Positions 1 to 8,866 of a stretch of DNA of 64,000 bases are shown here, in pieces. Under the pieces are notes generated by a model. It was not told the DNA's origin, searched no databases, and saw nothing but the letters and a program-made list of their open reading frames with translations. The translations under genes were made by a program, and so were the position numbers. Each line of letters begins with the position of its first letter. The first letter of the stretch is position 1. Source of the DNA: Pseudooctadecabacter jejudonensis (GTDB lineage Bacteria > Pseudomonadota > Alphaproteobacteria > Rhodobacterales > Rhodobacteraceae); NCBI RefSeq assembly GCF_900172275.1, contig NZ_FWFT01000003.1, positions 496,001 through 560,000 of the forward strand. Direction: 5' to 3'.

Positions 1-665
1 GCGAAGAATTGGACTGGACGCTCTCGTGCCTCTTTGATGCGATGGGGGCCATGTCGAGCAAGTACAACGACACGCCCACCCGCGCCTCTCGCGCGTTTGA
101 CGCGGACCGCGACGGCTTCGTCATCGCAGGCGGCGGCGCGATGGTTGTGCTGGAATCCCTCGATCACGCGCTCGCCCGTGGGGCGAAAATCTACGCCGAA
201 GTCACCGGTTTCTCCGCCACTTCAGACGGCGCCGACATGGTCGCCCCCTCCGGCGAAGGCGGCGAACGCGCCATGCGCGGCGCGCTGGCGACCCTGCCCG
301 AGGGCAGAACCGTCAGCTACATCAACGCCCACGGCACATCGACACCCGTCGGCGATGTGGGTGAGGTTGAGGCCGTGCGCCGTGTCTTCGGCACAGGCAG
401 CACGCCGCCCATTTCCTCGACCAAATCCATGACCGGCCACTCCCAAGGGGCCACGGGCGCACAGGAAGCCGTCTATTGTCTGCTGGCGCTGCAGGGCGAT
501 TACATCATCCCCTCGATCAACGTCGAAACCCTCGATCCCGCCATCAACGCCAGCGAAATCGCCACAGCGTTCAAGGCGGATGCAGGCCTCGACACGGTGA
601 TGACAAACTCCTTCGGGTTTGGCGGCACCAACGGGTCCATGTTGATGAGCAAATATCGCGGGTAA
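1..665 (+). CDS. fabB: 3-oxoacyl-ACP synthase I (FabB), 3' part only
   Basis: This condensing enzyme elongates acyl-ACP in type II fatty acid synthesis. The window starts inside the gene, at about residue 190 of a roughly 410-residue family, so the catalytic Cys is not visible. The reading frame is open from base 3 without a start codon. Two catalytic histidine motifs are seen: NAHGTSTP near the middle and [12 protein letters not shown] further on. The C-terminal [11 protein letters not shown] glycine loop is also present. In related bacteria fabA, fabB and fabI are adjacent; here two opposite-strand genes separate fabB from fabI. FabF is the nearest alternative, but the spacing and the YNDTP region fit FabB better. 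Confidence 0.93.
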   Translation, partial: EELDWTLSCLFDAMGAMSSKYNDTPTRASRAFDADRDGFVIAGGGAMVVLESLDHALARGAKIYAEVTGFSATSDGADMVAPSGEGGERAMRGALATLPEGRTVSYINAHGTSTPVGDVGEVEAVRRVFGTGSTPPISSTKSMTGHSQGATGAQEAVYCLLALQGDYIIPSINVETLDPAINASEIATAFKADAGLDTVMTNSFGFGGTNGSMLMSKYRG

Positions 666-694
666 GCCCGCAGGCGCGCCCTAAGACACACTGC

Positions 695-715
695 ACAGCG
701 CCATCTGCGCGCTGT
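695..715. terminator. possible hairpin between convergent fabB and arsJ
   Basis: ACAGCGC (695-701) pairs with GCGCTGT (709-715) around a 7-base loop, between the ends of two convergent genes. There is no T run, and the hairpin overlaps the arsJ stop codon. A terminator role is only a guess from position. Confidence 0.25.
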
Positions 716-1980
716 CAGTCTGTCTGCTGCTGTGGCGGCGATAAAAACCCGACCGCCACCGCCGACAGGGCCACCATGCACGCCGCGATCCCCAACATCA
801 GCGGCAAGCCCCCGATCTGATAGCTGATCCCGGAGGCCAGCGTGCCAATCAACCGGCCCGCCGCATTCGCCATGTAATAAAACCCCACGTCCATCGTCAC
901 CCGGCCCGCCGAGGTAAACGACAGGATCAGGAACGAATGCAGTGAGGAATTCACGGCAAAAAGCCCGCCAAACACCAACAACCCCGCAACCACAAGCGGC
1001 GTCAGCCAACCTTGCGGTCCGTTCGCGACCAAAGCCGCCACAGCCAGACCCGCCGGCACAGTGGCAAGGGCCCACGCCCAGCCCCGTGCCGCCGCGATCA
1101 GGTCCGCCGTGGGGCGCGATTTGGCGCGCAGAATGCGGGGCGCATTGGCCTGCACCAACCCGTAGAGGATCACCCACACCGCCATAAACGTCCCGATCAT
1201 AAAGAACGCCGCGCGATTGCCGTCCGTCGTGCCGTCCGACAGGACCGCGTAGAAATAAATCGGGATGCCCACGACAAACCAAACGTCCCGCGCACCGAAC
1301 AAAACGACCCGCGCCGCACTCAGCCAATTGACATTGGACGACTTGGACAACACCTCCCAGAACTTGGCGTCCGCGCGGCCCTTGGGTAGGCCCGTCGGCA
1401 TAAAGATCAGCACTGCAATCAAGATCACCGCCAAAACTGCAGCCATCCCCAGCACGGCACCAACAAACCCTACCGTCGCCAGCAGCGCAGCCCCCATCAG
1501 AAAGCCCACGCCTTTGACCATGTTCTTGGACCCCGTCAGCAAGGCCACCCAGCGGAACAACCCAGCATCGCCCGCAGGTGCCAGCAGTTTGACCGCCGAT
1601 TTCGAAGACATCTTGGCCAGATCCTTGGCCACGCCACTGGCCCCCTGCACCAGCATCACAAAAACAACCGATGCACCCACAGCCCAACTCGGATCCAACT
1701 GGGCCAAGGCGACCAACGCCACAACCTGCAGCCCCAGCCCCGCATAAAGCGTCGACGTCAGCCCGAACCGCGCTGCAATCCAGCCCGCACACAGGTTCGT
1801 CACGATCCCCGCGACCTCATACAACACAAACAGATACGCCAACTGCACCGGCGAAAAGCCCAGCGTGTGAAAGTGCAACAACACCAACATCCGCAAAGCG
1901 CCGTCCGTCAGCATGAACGCCCAATAGGCCGCCGTCACCGCGATATAGGCCGACAGCCCCTCAGGCCGCGCCGTGGTCAC
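715..1980 (-). CDS. arsJ: ArsJ, organoarsenical efflux MFS permease
   Basis: This is a 421-residue MFS membrane protein with about 12 hydrophobic segments. The N-terminal pattern [20 protein letters not shown] and the later [17 protein letters not shown] stretch match what I know of ArsJ, which exports 1-arseno-3-phosphoglycerate. That compound is made when GAPDH uses arsenate in place of phosphate. The start codon overlaps the stop of the upstream GAPDH gene by 4 nt (ATGA), so the two are translationally coupled. This gene pairing is diagnostic of the ArsJ/GAPDH arsenate resistance pathway. No arsR, arsC or acr3 gene is visible nearby. Confidence 0.9.
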   Translation of the reverse strand: MTTARPEGLSAYIAVTAAYWAFMLTDGALRMLVLLHFHTLGFSPVQLAYLFVLYEVAGIVTNLCAGWIAARFGLTSTLYAGLGLQVVALVALAQLDPSWAVGASVVFVMLVQGASGVAKDLAKMSSKSAVKLLAPAGDAGLFRWVALLTGSKNMVKGVGFLMGAALLATVGFVGAVLGMAAVLAVILIAVLIFMPTGLPKGRADAKFWEVLSKSSNVNWLSAARVVLFGARDVWFVVGIPIYFYAVLSDGTTDGNRAAFFMIGTFMAVWVILYGLVQANAPRILRAKSRPTADLIAAARGWAWALATVPAGLAVAALVANGPQGWLTPLVVAGLLVFGGLFAVNSSLHSFLILSFTSAGRVTMDVGFYYMANAAGRLIGTLASGISYQIGGLPLMLGIAACMVALSAVAVGFLSPPQQQTD

Positions 1981-2987
1981 AGACGGCCCCCGACCATCAC
2001 CGCCACATCCACCAATCGGTGCGCATACCCCATTTCATTGTCATACCACGCGTAGATTTTCACCTGCGTGCCATTGATCACCATCGTCGACAGCGCATCC
2101 ACAATGCTGGAACGTTCATCGTTGGTGTAATCGGTGGACACCAAAGGGCGTTCCTCGTAGCCCAGAATGCCCGCCAGCGCGCCCAACGAGGCGGCCTTGA
2201 ACAAGGCGTTGACCTCCTCCGCGGTGGTCTCGCGCTCCACCTCAAATACACAATCGGTCAGGGACGCATTCAGCAACGGTACCCGCACCGCATGTCCGTT
2301 CAACCGCCCCGTAAGCTCGGGGTAAATCAACGTGATCGCTGTGGCGCTGCCCGTCGTCGTGGGGATCAGGGAATTCAACGCAGACCGTGCGCGGCGCAAG
2401 TCCTTGGCGGGGCGATCCACGATGGTCTGCGTGTTTGTCACGTCGTGTATCGTGGTGATGGACCCGTGCTTGATCCGCAGGTTTTCATGGATCACCTTCA
2501 CCACGGGGGCCAGACAGTTCGTCGTGCAACTGGCCGCCGTCACGATGCGGTGGCGGGCCGCGTCATAGATGTCGTGATTCACCCCATAGACGATATTGGC
2601 CGCATCGCCGTCCTTTACCGGCGCCGATACGACAACCTTCTTCACGCCCGCCTCAAAATAGGGGGCCAGTTTGGCCTCCGTCTTGAAGACGCCGGTGCAG
2701 TCAATCACCACATCAACCCCCTCCAGCGGCAAGTCCGCAATATCGCGGGTGCCAATAAACGGCAGGCGGACCCCATCAATGGTCACGCTCTCTTCGTCAT
2801 GGCCAAAGTCCGCGCCCCAGCGCCCATGCACCGTATCAAATTCAAACAGATGCGCGTGCATCTGAGGATCACCCACCGCGTCATTGATCCACGCGATCTG
2901 TGCGCCCGACTGCGCCACATGGGCCAGCAAGGGTTTCAGGGCAAGCTTACCAATCCGGCCAAGACCGTTCAGGGCATAAACTGTCAT
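1977..2987 (-). CDS. ArsJ-associated glyceraldehyde-3-phosphate dehydrogenase
   Basis: This is a full-length GAPDH of 336 residues. It has an N-terminal NAD-binding glycine motif (NGLGRIG at 7-13, with Leu where Phe is usual), the catalytic SCTTNC motif near residue 153, and the C-terminal [11 protein letters not shown] motif. Because arsJ overlaps its stop codon, its likely job is to form 1-arseno-3-phosphoglycerate from arsenate and glyceraldehyde 3-phosphate for export, not to serve central glycolysis. A plausible ribosome site (GAAGGA) lies 6 nt before the ATG. A normal housekeeping role cannot be excluded from sequence alone. Confidence 0.9.
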   Translation of the reverse strand: MTVYALNGLGRIGKLALKPLLAHVAQSGAQIAWINDAVGDPQMHAHLFEFDTVHGRWGADFGHDEESVTIDGVRLPFIGTRDIADLPLEGVDVVIDCTGVFKTEAKLAPYFEAGVKKVVVSAPVKDGDAANIVYGVNHDIYDAARHRIVTAASCTTNCLAPVVKVIHENLRIKHGSITTIHDVTNTQTIVDRPAKDLRRARSALNSLIPTTTGSATAITLIYPELTGRLNGHAVRVPLLNASLTDCVFEVERETTAEEVNALFKAASLGALAGILGYEERPLVSTDYTNDERSSIVDALSTMVINGTQVKIYAWYDNEMGYAHRLVDVAVMVGGRL

Positions 2988-3243
2988 GTGTTATCCTTCG
3001 TCTTTGATCTGACCGAACTCGTGGGCAACCTTGTAGGGGGGGCTGATCCTCAGACGCAATGGCAAGGGCAGCTCGTGGCGCCGAACAGGTTGAAACGAGG
3101 GCGTTCATACCCCGCCCATAGTGGAAGTGTCACACGACACATAGTGAAGGTTTTGTGACACCGCCCGCCCCCTTGTCCCCCCAAAACCTTGACCCGCACC
3201 CCCATTCCGGCGCAAACCCTTCAAAACTAAACGGAGCAGACCC
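2988..3243. promoter_or_regulatory. divergent promoter region of GAPDH-arsJ and fabI
   Basis: This 256-bp gap separates divergent genes and must hold both promoters. It contains a perfect 8-bp inverted repeat, GTGTCACA (3127-3134) and TGTGACAC (3154-3161), with a 19-nt spacer. That could be an operator for either side. A GGAG ribosome site lies before the fabI ATG. I cannot assign -35/-10 boxes with confidence. Confidence 0.4.
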
Positions 3244-4032
3244 ATGACCATTTCAATGACCGGCAAACGCGGGCTTATTATGGGCGTCGCAAACGACCGT
3301 TCCATCGCGTGGGGCATCGCCAACGCCATGCACCGCGCCGGCGCGGAACTGGCGTTCTCCTATCAGGGCGAAGGTTTGCTGAAACGGGTCGGCCCCTTGG
3401 CGCACAGCACCGGCAGCGATTTTCTGGTCGAAGCAGACGTGACCAACGACGCCTCTATGGATGCGTGTTTCGATGCCCTGAAATCCCGCTGGGGCAGCAT
3501 CGATTTCGTCGTCCACGCTATTGCCTATTCCGACAAGAACGAACTGACCGGTCGCGTGTCCGACACCAGCCGCGACAACTTCAGCCGCTCCATGGACATC
3601 AGCTGTTACAGCTTCATTGACGTGGCCCGCCGCGCCCGTGATCTGATGCCCAATGGCGGCACGCTGCTGACGTTGACCTACGAAGGCAGCCAGCGCATCA
3701 CCCCCAACTATAACGTCATGGGCGTCGCCAAAGCCGCATTAGAATCCGCCACCCGCTACCTTGCGGCGGATCTTGGCCCCGACGGCATCCGCGTGAACGC
3801 CATCTCTCCCGGGCCGATGAAAACACTGGCCGGGGCCGCCATTGCGGGCGCCCGCCGCACCTTCAAATACGCCGAAGCCAACGCTCCCCTGCGGCACAAC
3901 GCAACGTTGGAAGCCGTAGGCGGCACCGCCGTCTACCTGGCCTCCGACGCAGGCAATTGCACCACGGGCGAAATCATCCACGTGGACGGTGGCCTGCACA
4001 CCATGATGATGCCCGCGCTGGACAACCTTTGA
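3244..4032 (+). CDS. fabI: enoyl-ACP reductase FabI
   Basis: FabI reduces trans-2-enoyl-ACP with NAD(P)H, the last step of each fatty acid elongation cycle. The 262-residue protein has the SDR-type N-terminal GVANDRSIAWGIA cofactor loop, the HAIAYSDKNEL segment, and the YNVMGVAKA motif giving the FabI Tyr-x6-Lys catalytic pair. ISPGPMKTLA follows near the C-terminus. Length and motifs are typical. The stop codon overlaps the start of the next gene by one base, so the membrane protease gene is co-translated. It lies downstream of fabB but is separated from it by the arsenate genes. Confidence 0.95.
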   Translation: MTISMTGKRGLIMGVANDRSIAWGIANAMHRAGAELAFSYQGEGLLKRVGPLAHSTGSDFLVEADVTNDASMDACFDALKSRWGSIDFVVHAIAYSDKNELTGRVSDTSRDNFSRSMDISCYSFIDVARRARDLMPNGGTLLTLTYEGSQRITPNYNVMGVAKAALESATRYLAADLGPDGIRVNAISPGPMKTLAGAAIAGARRTFKYAEANAPLRHNATLEAVGGTAVYLASDAGNCTTGEIIHVDGGLHTMMMPALDNL

Positions 4033-4829
4033 TGAACCCCACAGTCAGCCTTGCCCTGGCGTTGGGCGCGTGTTTTGGCACGTTCCTGATCCTGCGTGGC
4101 GGCTGGACATCAAAGCTGCGCACCACGATCCTTGGCCTTGATCCCAAAGGCATCGGCATCTCGGCGCTGGCCGTCATCGCCGCTTGGTTCATCTTCGGAC
4201 CCGTCTTCGGCATGTCGCTGATCATCACCGTTGTGATCCACGAATTCGGCCACGTCGCCGCCTACCGCGTGATCGGCCACCACGATGCCAGCTTCCGTCT
4301 TGTCCCGCTGCTGGGCGGCTACGCCATCTCGTCGCGCGCGCCCGCAACGCAGGAAGAACAGGTCTTCGTCTCCCTCATGGGCCCCGCCATCTGCCTGGCC
4401 CCCATGGTGCTGGCCTTCACCCTTATCCCGATCCTGGGCGCCAGCTTTCCGGATCTGATCTACCCGCTTGCAGTGTTCGGCAGCGTGTGCGGCGCACTCA
4501 ATTTTCTCAATCTGCTGCCCATCTGGCCCCTGGACGGAGGCCGCCTGACGTCGACCATCTTCACAGCCATCAACGACAAAGCCCCCTTCTATATCTTCGC
4601 CACAGCCACGGCTCTTATCGGCCTCATGGCCGTGCTGAACCAACGCATCTTCCTGCTGGTGATCGTGCTCATGGGCGCGCAACACCTGATCTCAACCCGC
4701 GGCCACGACGGAACGCCCCCCTACGCCCGCATGTCCAAACGGCGCGCCTACCTGTGCTTGGCCGCTTGGGCTTTCACGGCAGCTGCCTTCTTCTGGGGCG
4801 GCCTGGGCACCCTCATGCGCTACATTTGA
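4032..4829 (+). CDS. M50-family membrane metalloprotease (site-2 protease-like)
   Basis: This 265-residue, highly hydrophobic protein carries the zinc motif HEFGH at residues 70-74 and the second motif LNFLNLLPIWPLDGG at 156-170, which supplies the third metal ligand Asp. These two motifs within membrane segments define M50/site-2 proteases that cut substrates inside the membrane. No PDZ or CBS domain is seen, and the substrate is unknown. The ATG overlaps the last base of fabI, so expression is probably coupled to fatty acid synthesis. A longer upstream start is in frame but would run inside fabI and lacks a ribosome site. Confidence 0.8.
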   Translation: MNPTVSLALALGACFGTFLILRGGWTSKLRTTILGLDPKGIGISALAVIAAWFIFGPVFGMSLIITVVIHEFGHVAAYRVIGHHDASFRLVPLLGGYAISSRAPATQEEQVFVSLMGPAICLAPMVLAFTLIPILGASFPDLIYPLAVFGSVCGALNFLNLLPIWPLDGGRLTSTIFTAINDKAPFYIFATATALIGLMAVLNQRIFLLVIVLMGAQHLISTRGHDGTPPYARMSKRRAYLCLAAWAFTAAAFFWGGLGTLMRYI

Positions 4830-4954
4830 TGGCCACAAACCACGCCCCGCTTCTTTGGGTCAAAAATACCTGAACCCCACCTACGCCCTCACGCGCCCCC
4901 CTCACGATGGGCCCGCACCCAATCGGATGGCGCCCGCCCCGTGACCCTCAAAAA

Positions 4955-5914
4955 CTAACGGTTGAAATTGGACTTGGTGTTGAACCCGGACGCCAGCATC
5001 GCGCTGGTGACGCTCTCGCCCTGCCCCAACGCGGCCTGCGCGGCCCTGATCCGCGCTGCGTTGATGTAGCGCGACACGTTCTCACCCGTGACCTTGTTGA
5101 TCGCCGCCGACAATTGCTTGACCGGCACGATCAACCGCCGCGCCAGACGCGTCAACGTCAGGTCCGGATCCAGATACGGCCGCTCTGCCGCCATCAACGC
5201 ATCAAGCCGCGCAACCAAAGCTGCGTCAGCCTCGCTGACCTGTGCAGAAGGGGCTGCGGTCTCCTCCGGCGCCGACGCCTCCAAGGTGCCGGACAGGGCC
5301 AGCCTCCCAATCACCAACAACATCCCGCTGGAATACAGGCTGATGATCCACGGCTGCCACTGCGGCACCCCCGCAATCTGCACCGCCACTATCAGCACAT
5401 CCGACAAAGCCGACCCGATGAGCGAGACGCCAATCAATGTCCAGATAACGCAAGGCAAATCACCCGCCGCCAGCCGCATCCGCGGCACGGCATCCGCCCC
5501 TTGCAACGAAAGCCACACTACCGCCAACCCATACCCCACGAAGACCGCAGGGATGAGGACATCCAAAATGGGCGGCATCACCAACAGGGCCACCCCCACA
5601 GCCACAGGGGCCGCCAAATGCACAGCATCCCGCGCCCGCACCCCGCGCACCGCCGTCACCTGAAACGCCACAAAGACCAAAGGCGGGATCACGGCGGCCA
5701 TGACCGCCTGAACCGCCCGCATCCCCGCAACGCCGTAGTGCCGCGCCAGCGAAATGATCACGCCCTGCGCGGCACATACAGCCAACAACAGCGCAAGCGG
5801 CCCCATGCGCCGCCCCGACACCCACATCTGCACCAACAAGAACATCAGGATCAGGGATGAGATCATGGGGATCGGCAAACTGGGCATCACGGCAAGTCCT
5901 GTGGCAGGTCTCAT
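4955..5914 (-). CDS. AraC-type regulator with membrane N-terminus, cut short by an in-frame TAG
   Basis: The first roughly 210 residues contain about six hydrophobic membrane segments. The rest is an AraC-type DNA-binding domain (LTRLARRLIVPVKQLSAAIN, then ASGFNTKSNFNR). The frame stops with TAG at 4955-4957 directly after NFNR. Reading past it, the same frame continues FLRVTGRAPSDWVRAHREGG to a TGA at 4889, which is the expected AraC C-terminal tail. Family members normally have Glu at the stop position, so a GAG to TAG change is likely. The protein may be inactive, or the base may be a sequence error. Its targets are unknown; it is divergent from a damaged hydrolase gene. Confidence 0.75.
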   Translation of the reverse strand: MRPATGLAVMPSLPIPMISSLILMFLLVQMWVSGRRMGPLALLLAVCAAQGVIISLARHYGVAGMRAVQAVMAAVIPPLVFVAFQVTAVRGVRARDAVHLAAPVAVGVALLVMPPILDVLIPAVFVGYGLAVVWLSLQGADAVPRMRLAAGDLPCVIWTLIGVSLIGSALSDVLIVAVQIAGVPQWQPWIISLYSSGMLLVIGRLALSGTLEASAPEETAAPSAQVSEADAALVARLDALMAAERPYLDPDLTLTRLARRLIVPVKQLSAAINKVTGENVSRYINAARIRAAQAALGQGESVTSAMLASGFNTKSNFNR

Positions 5915-6012
5915 TCAGGCCATTTAGGTCCTCAAACCGGTTCTAGGTCGCGCGATAGGCGCAAAAAACAAACCTTCGGGGCATCACTTCACTCCCGAAA
6001 GGACATGCCCCC

Positions 6013-6890
6013 ATGAACCGCACCCTCACCCTCTCACTCTCCGCTCTGGCCGGGGTCACAGCTATCGGCGCCGCCGACGCCTCCAGCATTCTCGGCGAAC
6101 CTCGCGTTGATCTTGAGACCGCCCCCGGCCTGCGCGACATTGCCGTGCCCGCCGCCCACCACGAAAGCGCCATAGCGGGCGTCGTCTGGTATCCCTCAAA
6201 CGCCGATGGCGCGGACCGGATCGTGGCCCAAAACCCCTTGTTTCACGGCGTCCCTGCGTCCCGCGATGCGACCTCCGCCGCATCGGCGGACGGCCACCCC
6301 GTGGTCATCCTCAGCCACGGCATGGGCGGGCTCAACCGGACGGTCGCATGGCCGCAGGGTTCAGCTATGGCGGCTGGACAACACTGGCCGCAGGCGGGGT
6401 GCAGGCCAATCACGCAGGGTTCGTGCAACACTGCGTTGATCACCGCGACACCTCAAGCCACTGCAATGATCTGATCGGCGGCGGCGTGAACATCGCCGGC
6501 ATGGATGCAAACGCCTTTGACGCCTCCTACGCGGACCCGCGCATCACCCATGTGACGGCCGTGGACCCGGGCCTGATCTGGAATCTCGATGCCGCACACA
6601 CCGCCGCCCTCACCGTCCCCACCCGCCTCATTGCACTGGGCGCGGGCGAAGACAGGCTGCTGGCCACGGATTTCGACCAAAGCGGCTTTGCCGCACTGGT
6701 GCCCCACGCGGACATCACCCGCATCGCACCTGCGTCGCATTTCATGTTCCTGCCGCTGTGCACCCAACAGGGCGCAACCCCACTTGAGGCCGAAAACGAC
6801 GATCCCGTCTGTACAGACCCCGCAGGATCGGACCGTGCCGCCCTCCATGATCAGGTGATCGACCTGATCGCGGCGGACCTGAACCTCTAA
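6013..6890 (+). pseudogene. broken secreted alpha/beta hydrolase (dienelactone hydrolase-like)
   Basis: Two pieces in different frames form one damaged gene. The first (from the ATG at 6013) has a signal peptide, then a conserved region ending HGMGGLNRTVAW near 6350. The second, in another frame, starts about 6348 and contains the nucleophile elbow GFSYGG, a GED segment and a C-terminal His region (ASHFMFLPLC). In intact relatives about 50-70 residues separate the HGMGG oxyanion region from GFSYGG. Here they are almost adjacent, so an internal deletion that is not a multiple of three is the simplest explanation. It is probably non-functional. Confidence 0.8.
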
Positions 6891-6903
6891 ACACTCTGGC
6901 AAC

Positions 6904-6930
6904 GTGCGGCCCGCACCACCTGGGCCGCAC
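6904..6930. terminator. hairpin between convergent genes
   Basis: GTGCGGCCC (6904-6912) and GGGCCGCAC (6922-6930) form a perfect 9-bp stem with a 9-nt loop. It lies in the 52-bp gap between the damaged hydrolase and the FKBP gene, which converge on it. There is no strong T tract, so it may stop transcription in both directions only weakly. Confidence 0.6.
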
Positions 6931-6942
6931 ATCGCGTCTGTT

Positions 6943-7377
6943 TCAGCCTGCTTTCACAGACACCAACTCGATCTCAAAAATCAGATCCTTGCCCGCCAGC
7001 GCGTGATTGGCATCCAAAGTCAGTTCCTCGTCGGTGACCTCAACAATCGTGACCGGCACCGCCTGCCCCTGCGGGCCCTGCATTTGCAGCATCAGACCCA
7101 CCTCAACCGGAATATCTTCGGGCAGCTGACTGCGCGGCACCGCGATGCGGTTCTCGGGGTTGATCGGGCCATAGGCGTCAGCGGCGGGGATCTCCAACCG
7201 CTTCTTGTCGCCCACGTCCATGCCCAACAACCCGTCGTCCATCCCCTTGATGACCATGCCCGACCCGACCGTAAATTCCAGCGGATCACGGTCCTTGCTG
7301 CTGTCGAATTCCGCCCCATCGGTCAACGTGCCGGTGTAGTGAATGAATACGGTATCGCCTGCCTTGACTGCGGCCAT
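6943..7377 (-). CDS. FKBP-type peptidyl-prolyl isomerase (SlyD/SlpA-like)
   Basis: This 144-residue protein is a short FKBP isomerase of the SlyD/SlpA type, which helps protein folding by proline isomerisation. It starts VKAGDTVFIHYTGTLTDGAEFDSS, then has the VGSGMVIKGMDDGLLGM active-site region, the insert-in-flap domain (about residues 65-120), and a C-terminal strand NHALAGKDLIFEIELV. There is no His/Cys-rich metal-binding tail as in E. coli SlyD. No signal peptide is seen, so it should be cytoplasmic. It stands alone, divergent from the dehalogenase operon. Confidence 0.9.
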   Translation of the reverse strand: MAAVKAGDTVFIHYTGTLTDGAEFDSSKDRDPLEFTVGSGMVIKGMDDGLLGMDVGDKKRLEIPAADAYGPINPENRIAVPRSQLPEDIPVEVGLMLQMQGPQGQAVPVTIVEVTDEELTLDANHALAGKDLIFEIELVSVKAG

Positions 7378-7556
7378 GATAGTCTCCTGATCTGGGGGGA
7401 TGAATGGGGGAGGGTCGCGCGAAATCTCGCGCGGGTCTGCTCCTTGTTTGGCGCAGGCCTAACAACCGTCACATCAATTTGCAAATCACACCCCCACCCA
7501 AGGGCTTTCCAACCCGCAGCATGCGTGCAAAGCTATCCGCAACTGAAAGGCAGCCC

Positions 7557-8234
7557 ATGACCATTACCACCTGCATCTTCGACGCCTATGGCACCCTCTT
7601 TGACGTGGACGCCGCCGCAAGAGAGGTCGCAAAACAGCCCGGCCAAGCGCAACTCGCCGCCGTCTGGGGGACGCTGTCAAAGGATTGGCGCGCCAAACAG
7701 CTCGAATACACCTGGCTGCGCGCCATCGGCGGCCGTCACATCCCGTTCTGGCAGGTGACCCAGGACGCTCTGGATTGGGCCATGGAAAACAACGGTCTGC
7801 GCGACAACGCCCTGCGCGCCAAACTGCTGGCCGTCTACAAGGAATGCCCCGCCTTCCCCGAGGTCGTGTCTACCCTCAAGGCCCTGCGCGAAAAGGACGT
7901 GAATATCGCCATCCTCAGCAACGGATCGCCCGACATGCTGGTGCCCGCCGTGCGCTCATCGGGCATTGGCCAATACCTCGATGATGTGCTGAGCGTCGAA
8001 GACGCCCAAATCTACAAACCCCACGCCTCCGTCTACGATCTGGTCTGGGACCGCTTCGATGTGCCGCAAGCGCAAGTCCTCTTTGCCTCTTCCAACGGCT
8101 GGGACGCAGCCGGTGCGGCAGGCTACGGCTTTGCCACCGTCTGGGTGAACCGCGCGGGCGCGCCGCAAGACAGGCTCTGGGCCGCACCGCACCGCACGAT
8201 CAAATCTCTCAAACCGCTGCTGGATCTGGTGTGA
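7557..8234 (+). CDS. haloacid dehalogenase type II (HAD superfamily)
   Basis: A 225-residue HAD protein. Residue Asp9 in IFDAYGTLFD is the expected nucleophile. ILSNGS near residue 120 is motif 2, the Lys in QIYKPH is motif 3, and FASSNGWDAAGAAGYG is the acidic/Asn motif typical of L-2-haloacid dehalogenases. This enzyme type hydrolyses short 2-haloalkanoic acids. The start at 7557 follows a GAAAGG ribosome site; an in-frame upstream start gives a tail with no similarity to the family. It heads a tightly packed set of plus-strand genes running to 10686. Confidence 0.88.
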   Translation: MTITTCIFDAYGTLFDVDAAAREVAKQPGQAQLAAVWGTLSKDWRAKQLEYTWLRAIGGRHIPFWQVTQDALDWAMENNGLRDNALRAKLLAVYKECPAFPEVVSTLKALREKDVNIAILSNGSPDMLVPAVRSSGIGQYLDDVLSVEDAQIYKPHASVYDLVWDRFDVPQAQVLFASSNGWDAAGAAGYGFATVWVNRAGAPQDRLWAAPHRTIKSLKPLLDLV

Positions 8235-8860
8235 TGACACCCCCGCGGGTGATGATCTGCGCCGCAGCACTCTGCGCGATGCTCACCCCGCCGGCCACGG
8301 CCCAATCCTTCGCCATCGACGTGCCCCACGCCGACGCCATGCGCGCCCTTGGGGCCAACCTTCTGATGGACACGCCCGTGGGCGAGCCCGCCTATATCTC
8401 CGCTTATTCCTTTTGCGATCAGGGCGGCACGCTGATGGCCTTGGGGCAATCGCCCCTCGAAGACGACACCTACCTCATTGGCCTCGTTCAGGTCATCCGC
8501 GCGCCAGACAACACCGTCGCCGTGTCCATCCCGACCAGCACGGCTTACCCCGACCTGCACGATCACGATCATGAAGACCACGCGGACCCCCTGCACGACG
8601 GCCTCGACCTTGAGGGCCTAGACACCTTTGCAGCCCTCGCAGGGCTGGGGGACATCGATACCGCGGCTGACGAACGCCGCCTTGTCCTGCAATCCATGAT
8701 CAGCGCCATTCCTTGCGACGATTGGGGCCAGCTCGCCCGCGTTCCGACAAGCTTGTTTGCCGTCAAAACCATTGACGGCCACACCAGCCTGTCAGCCCTG
8801 CTGACGGACGTCGCACCCCCAACCCCACGCGATGATCACGACCATGATCACACCGACTGA
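8234..8860 (+). CDS. secreted His/Asp-rich protein of unknown function
   Basis: I do not recognise this 208-residue protein. It has an N-terminal signal peptide ending about TAQS (residue 25), two Cys residues after that, and two His/Asp clusters: HDHDHEDH near residue 113 and DDHDHDHTD at the very C-terminus. These could bind metal such as zinc, nickel or copper in the periplasm. The ATG overlaps the dehalogenase stop by one base, so the two are co-translated. No transporter for metals is adjacent. Confidence 0.7.
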   Translation: MTPPRVMICAAALCAMLTPPATAQSFAIDVPHADAMRALGANLLMDTPVGEPAYISAYSFCDQGGTLMALGQSPLEDDTYLIGLVQVIRAPDNTVAVSIPTSTAYPDLHDHDHEDHADPLHDGLDLEGLDTFAALAGLGDIDTAADERRLVLQSMISAIPCDDWGQLARVPTSLFAVKTIDGHTSLSALLTDVAPPTPRDDHDHDHTD

Positions 8861-8866
8861 CCACAG

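Noticed and set aside
1977-2987. GAPDH as the central glycolytic enzyme
   Set aside because: The 4-nt overlap with arsJ makes the arsenate role more likely, though not proven.
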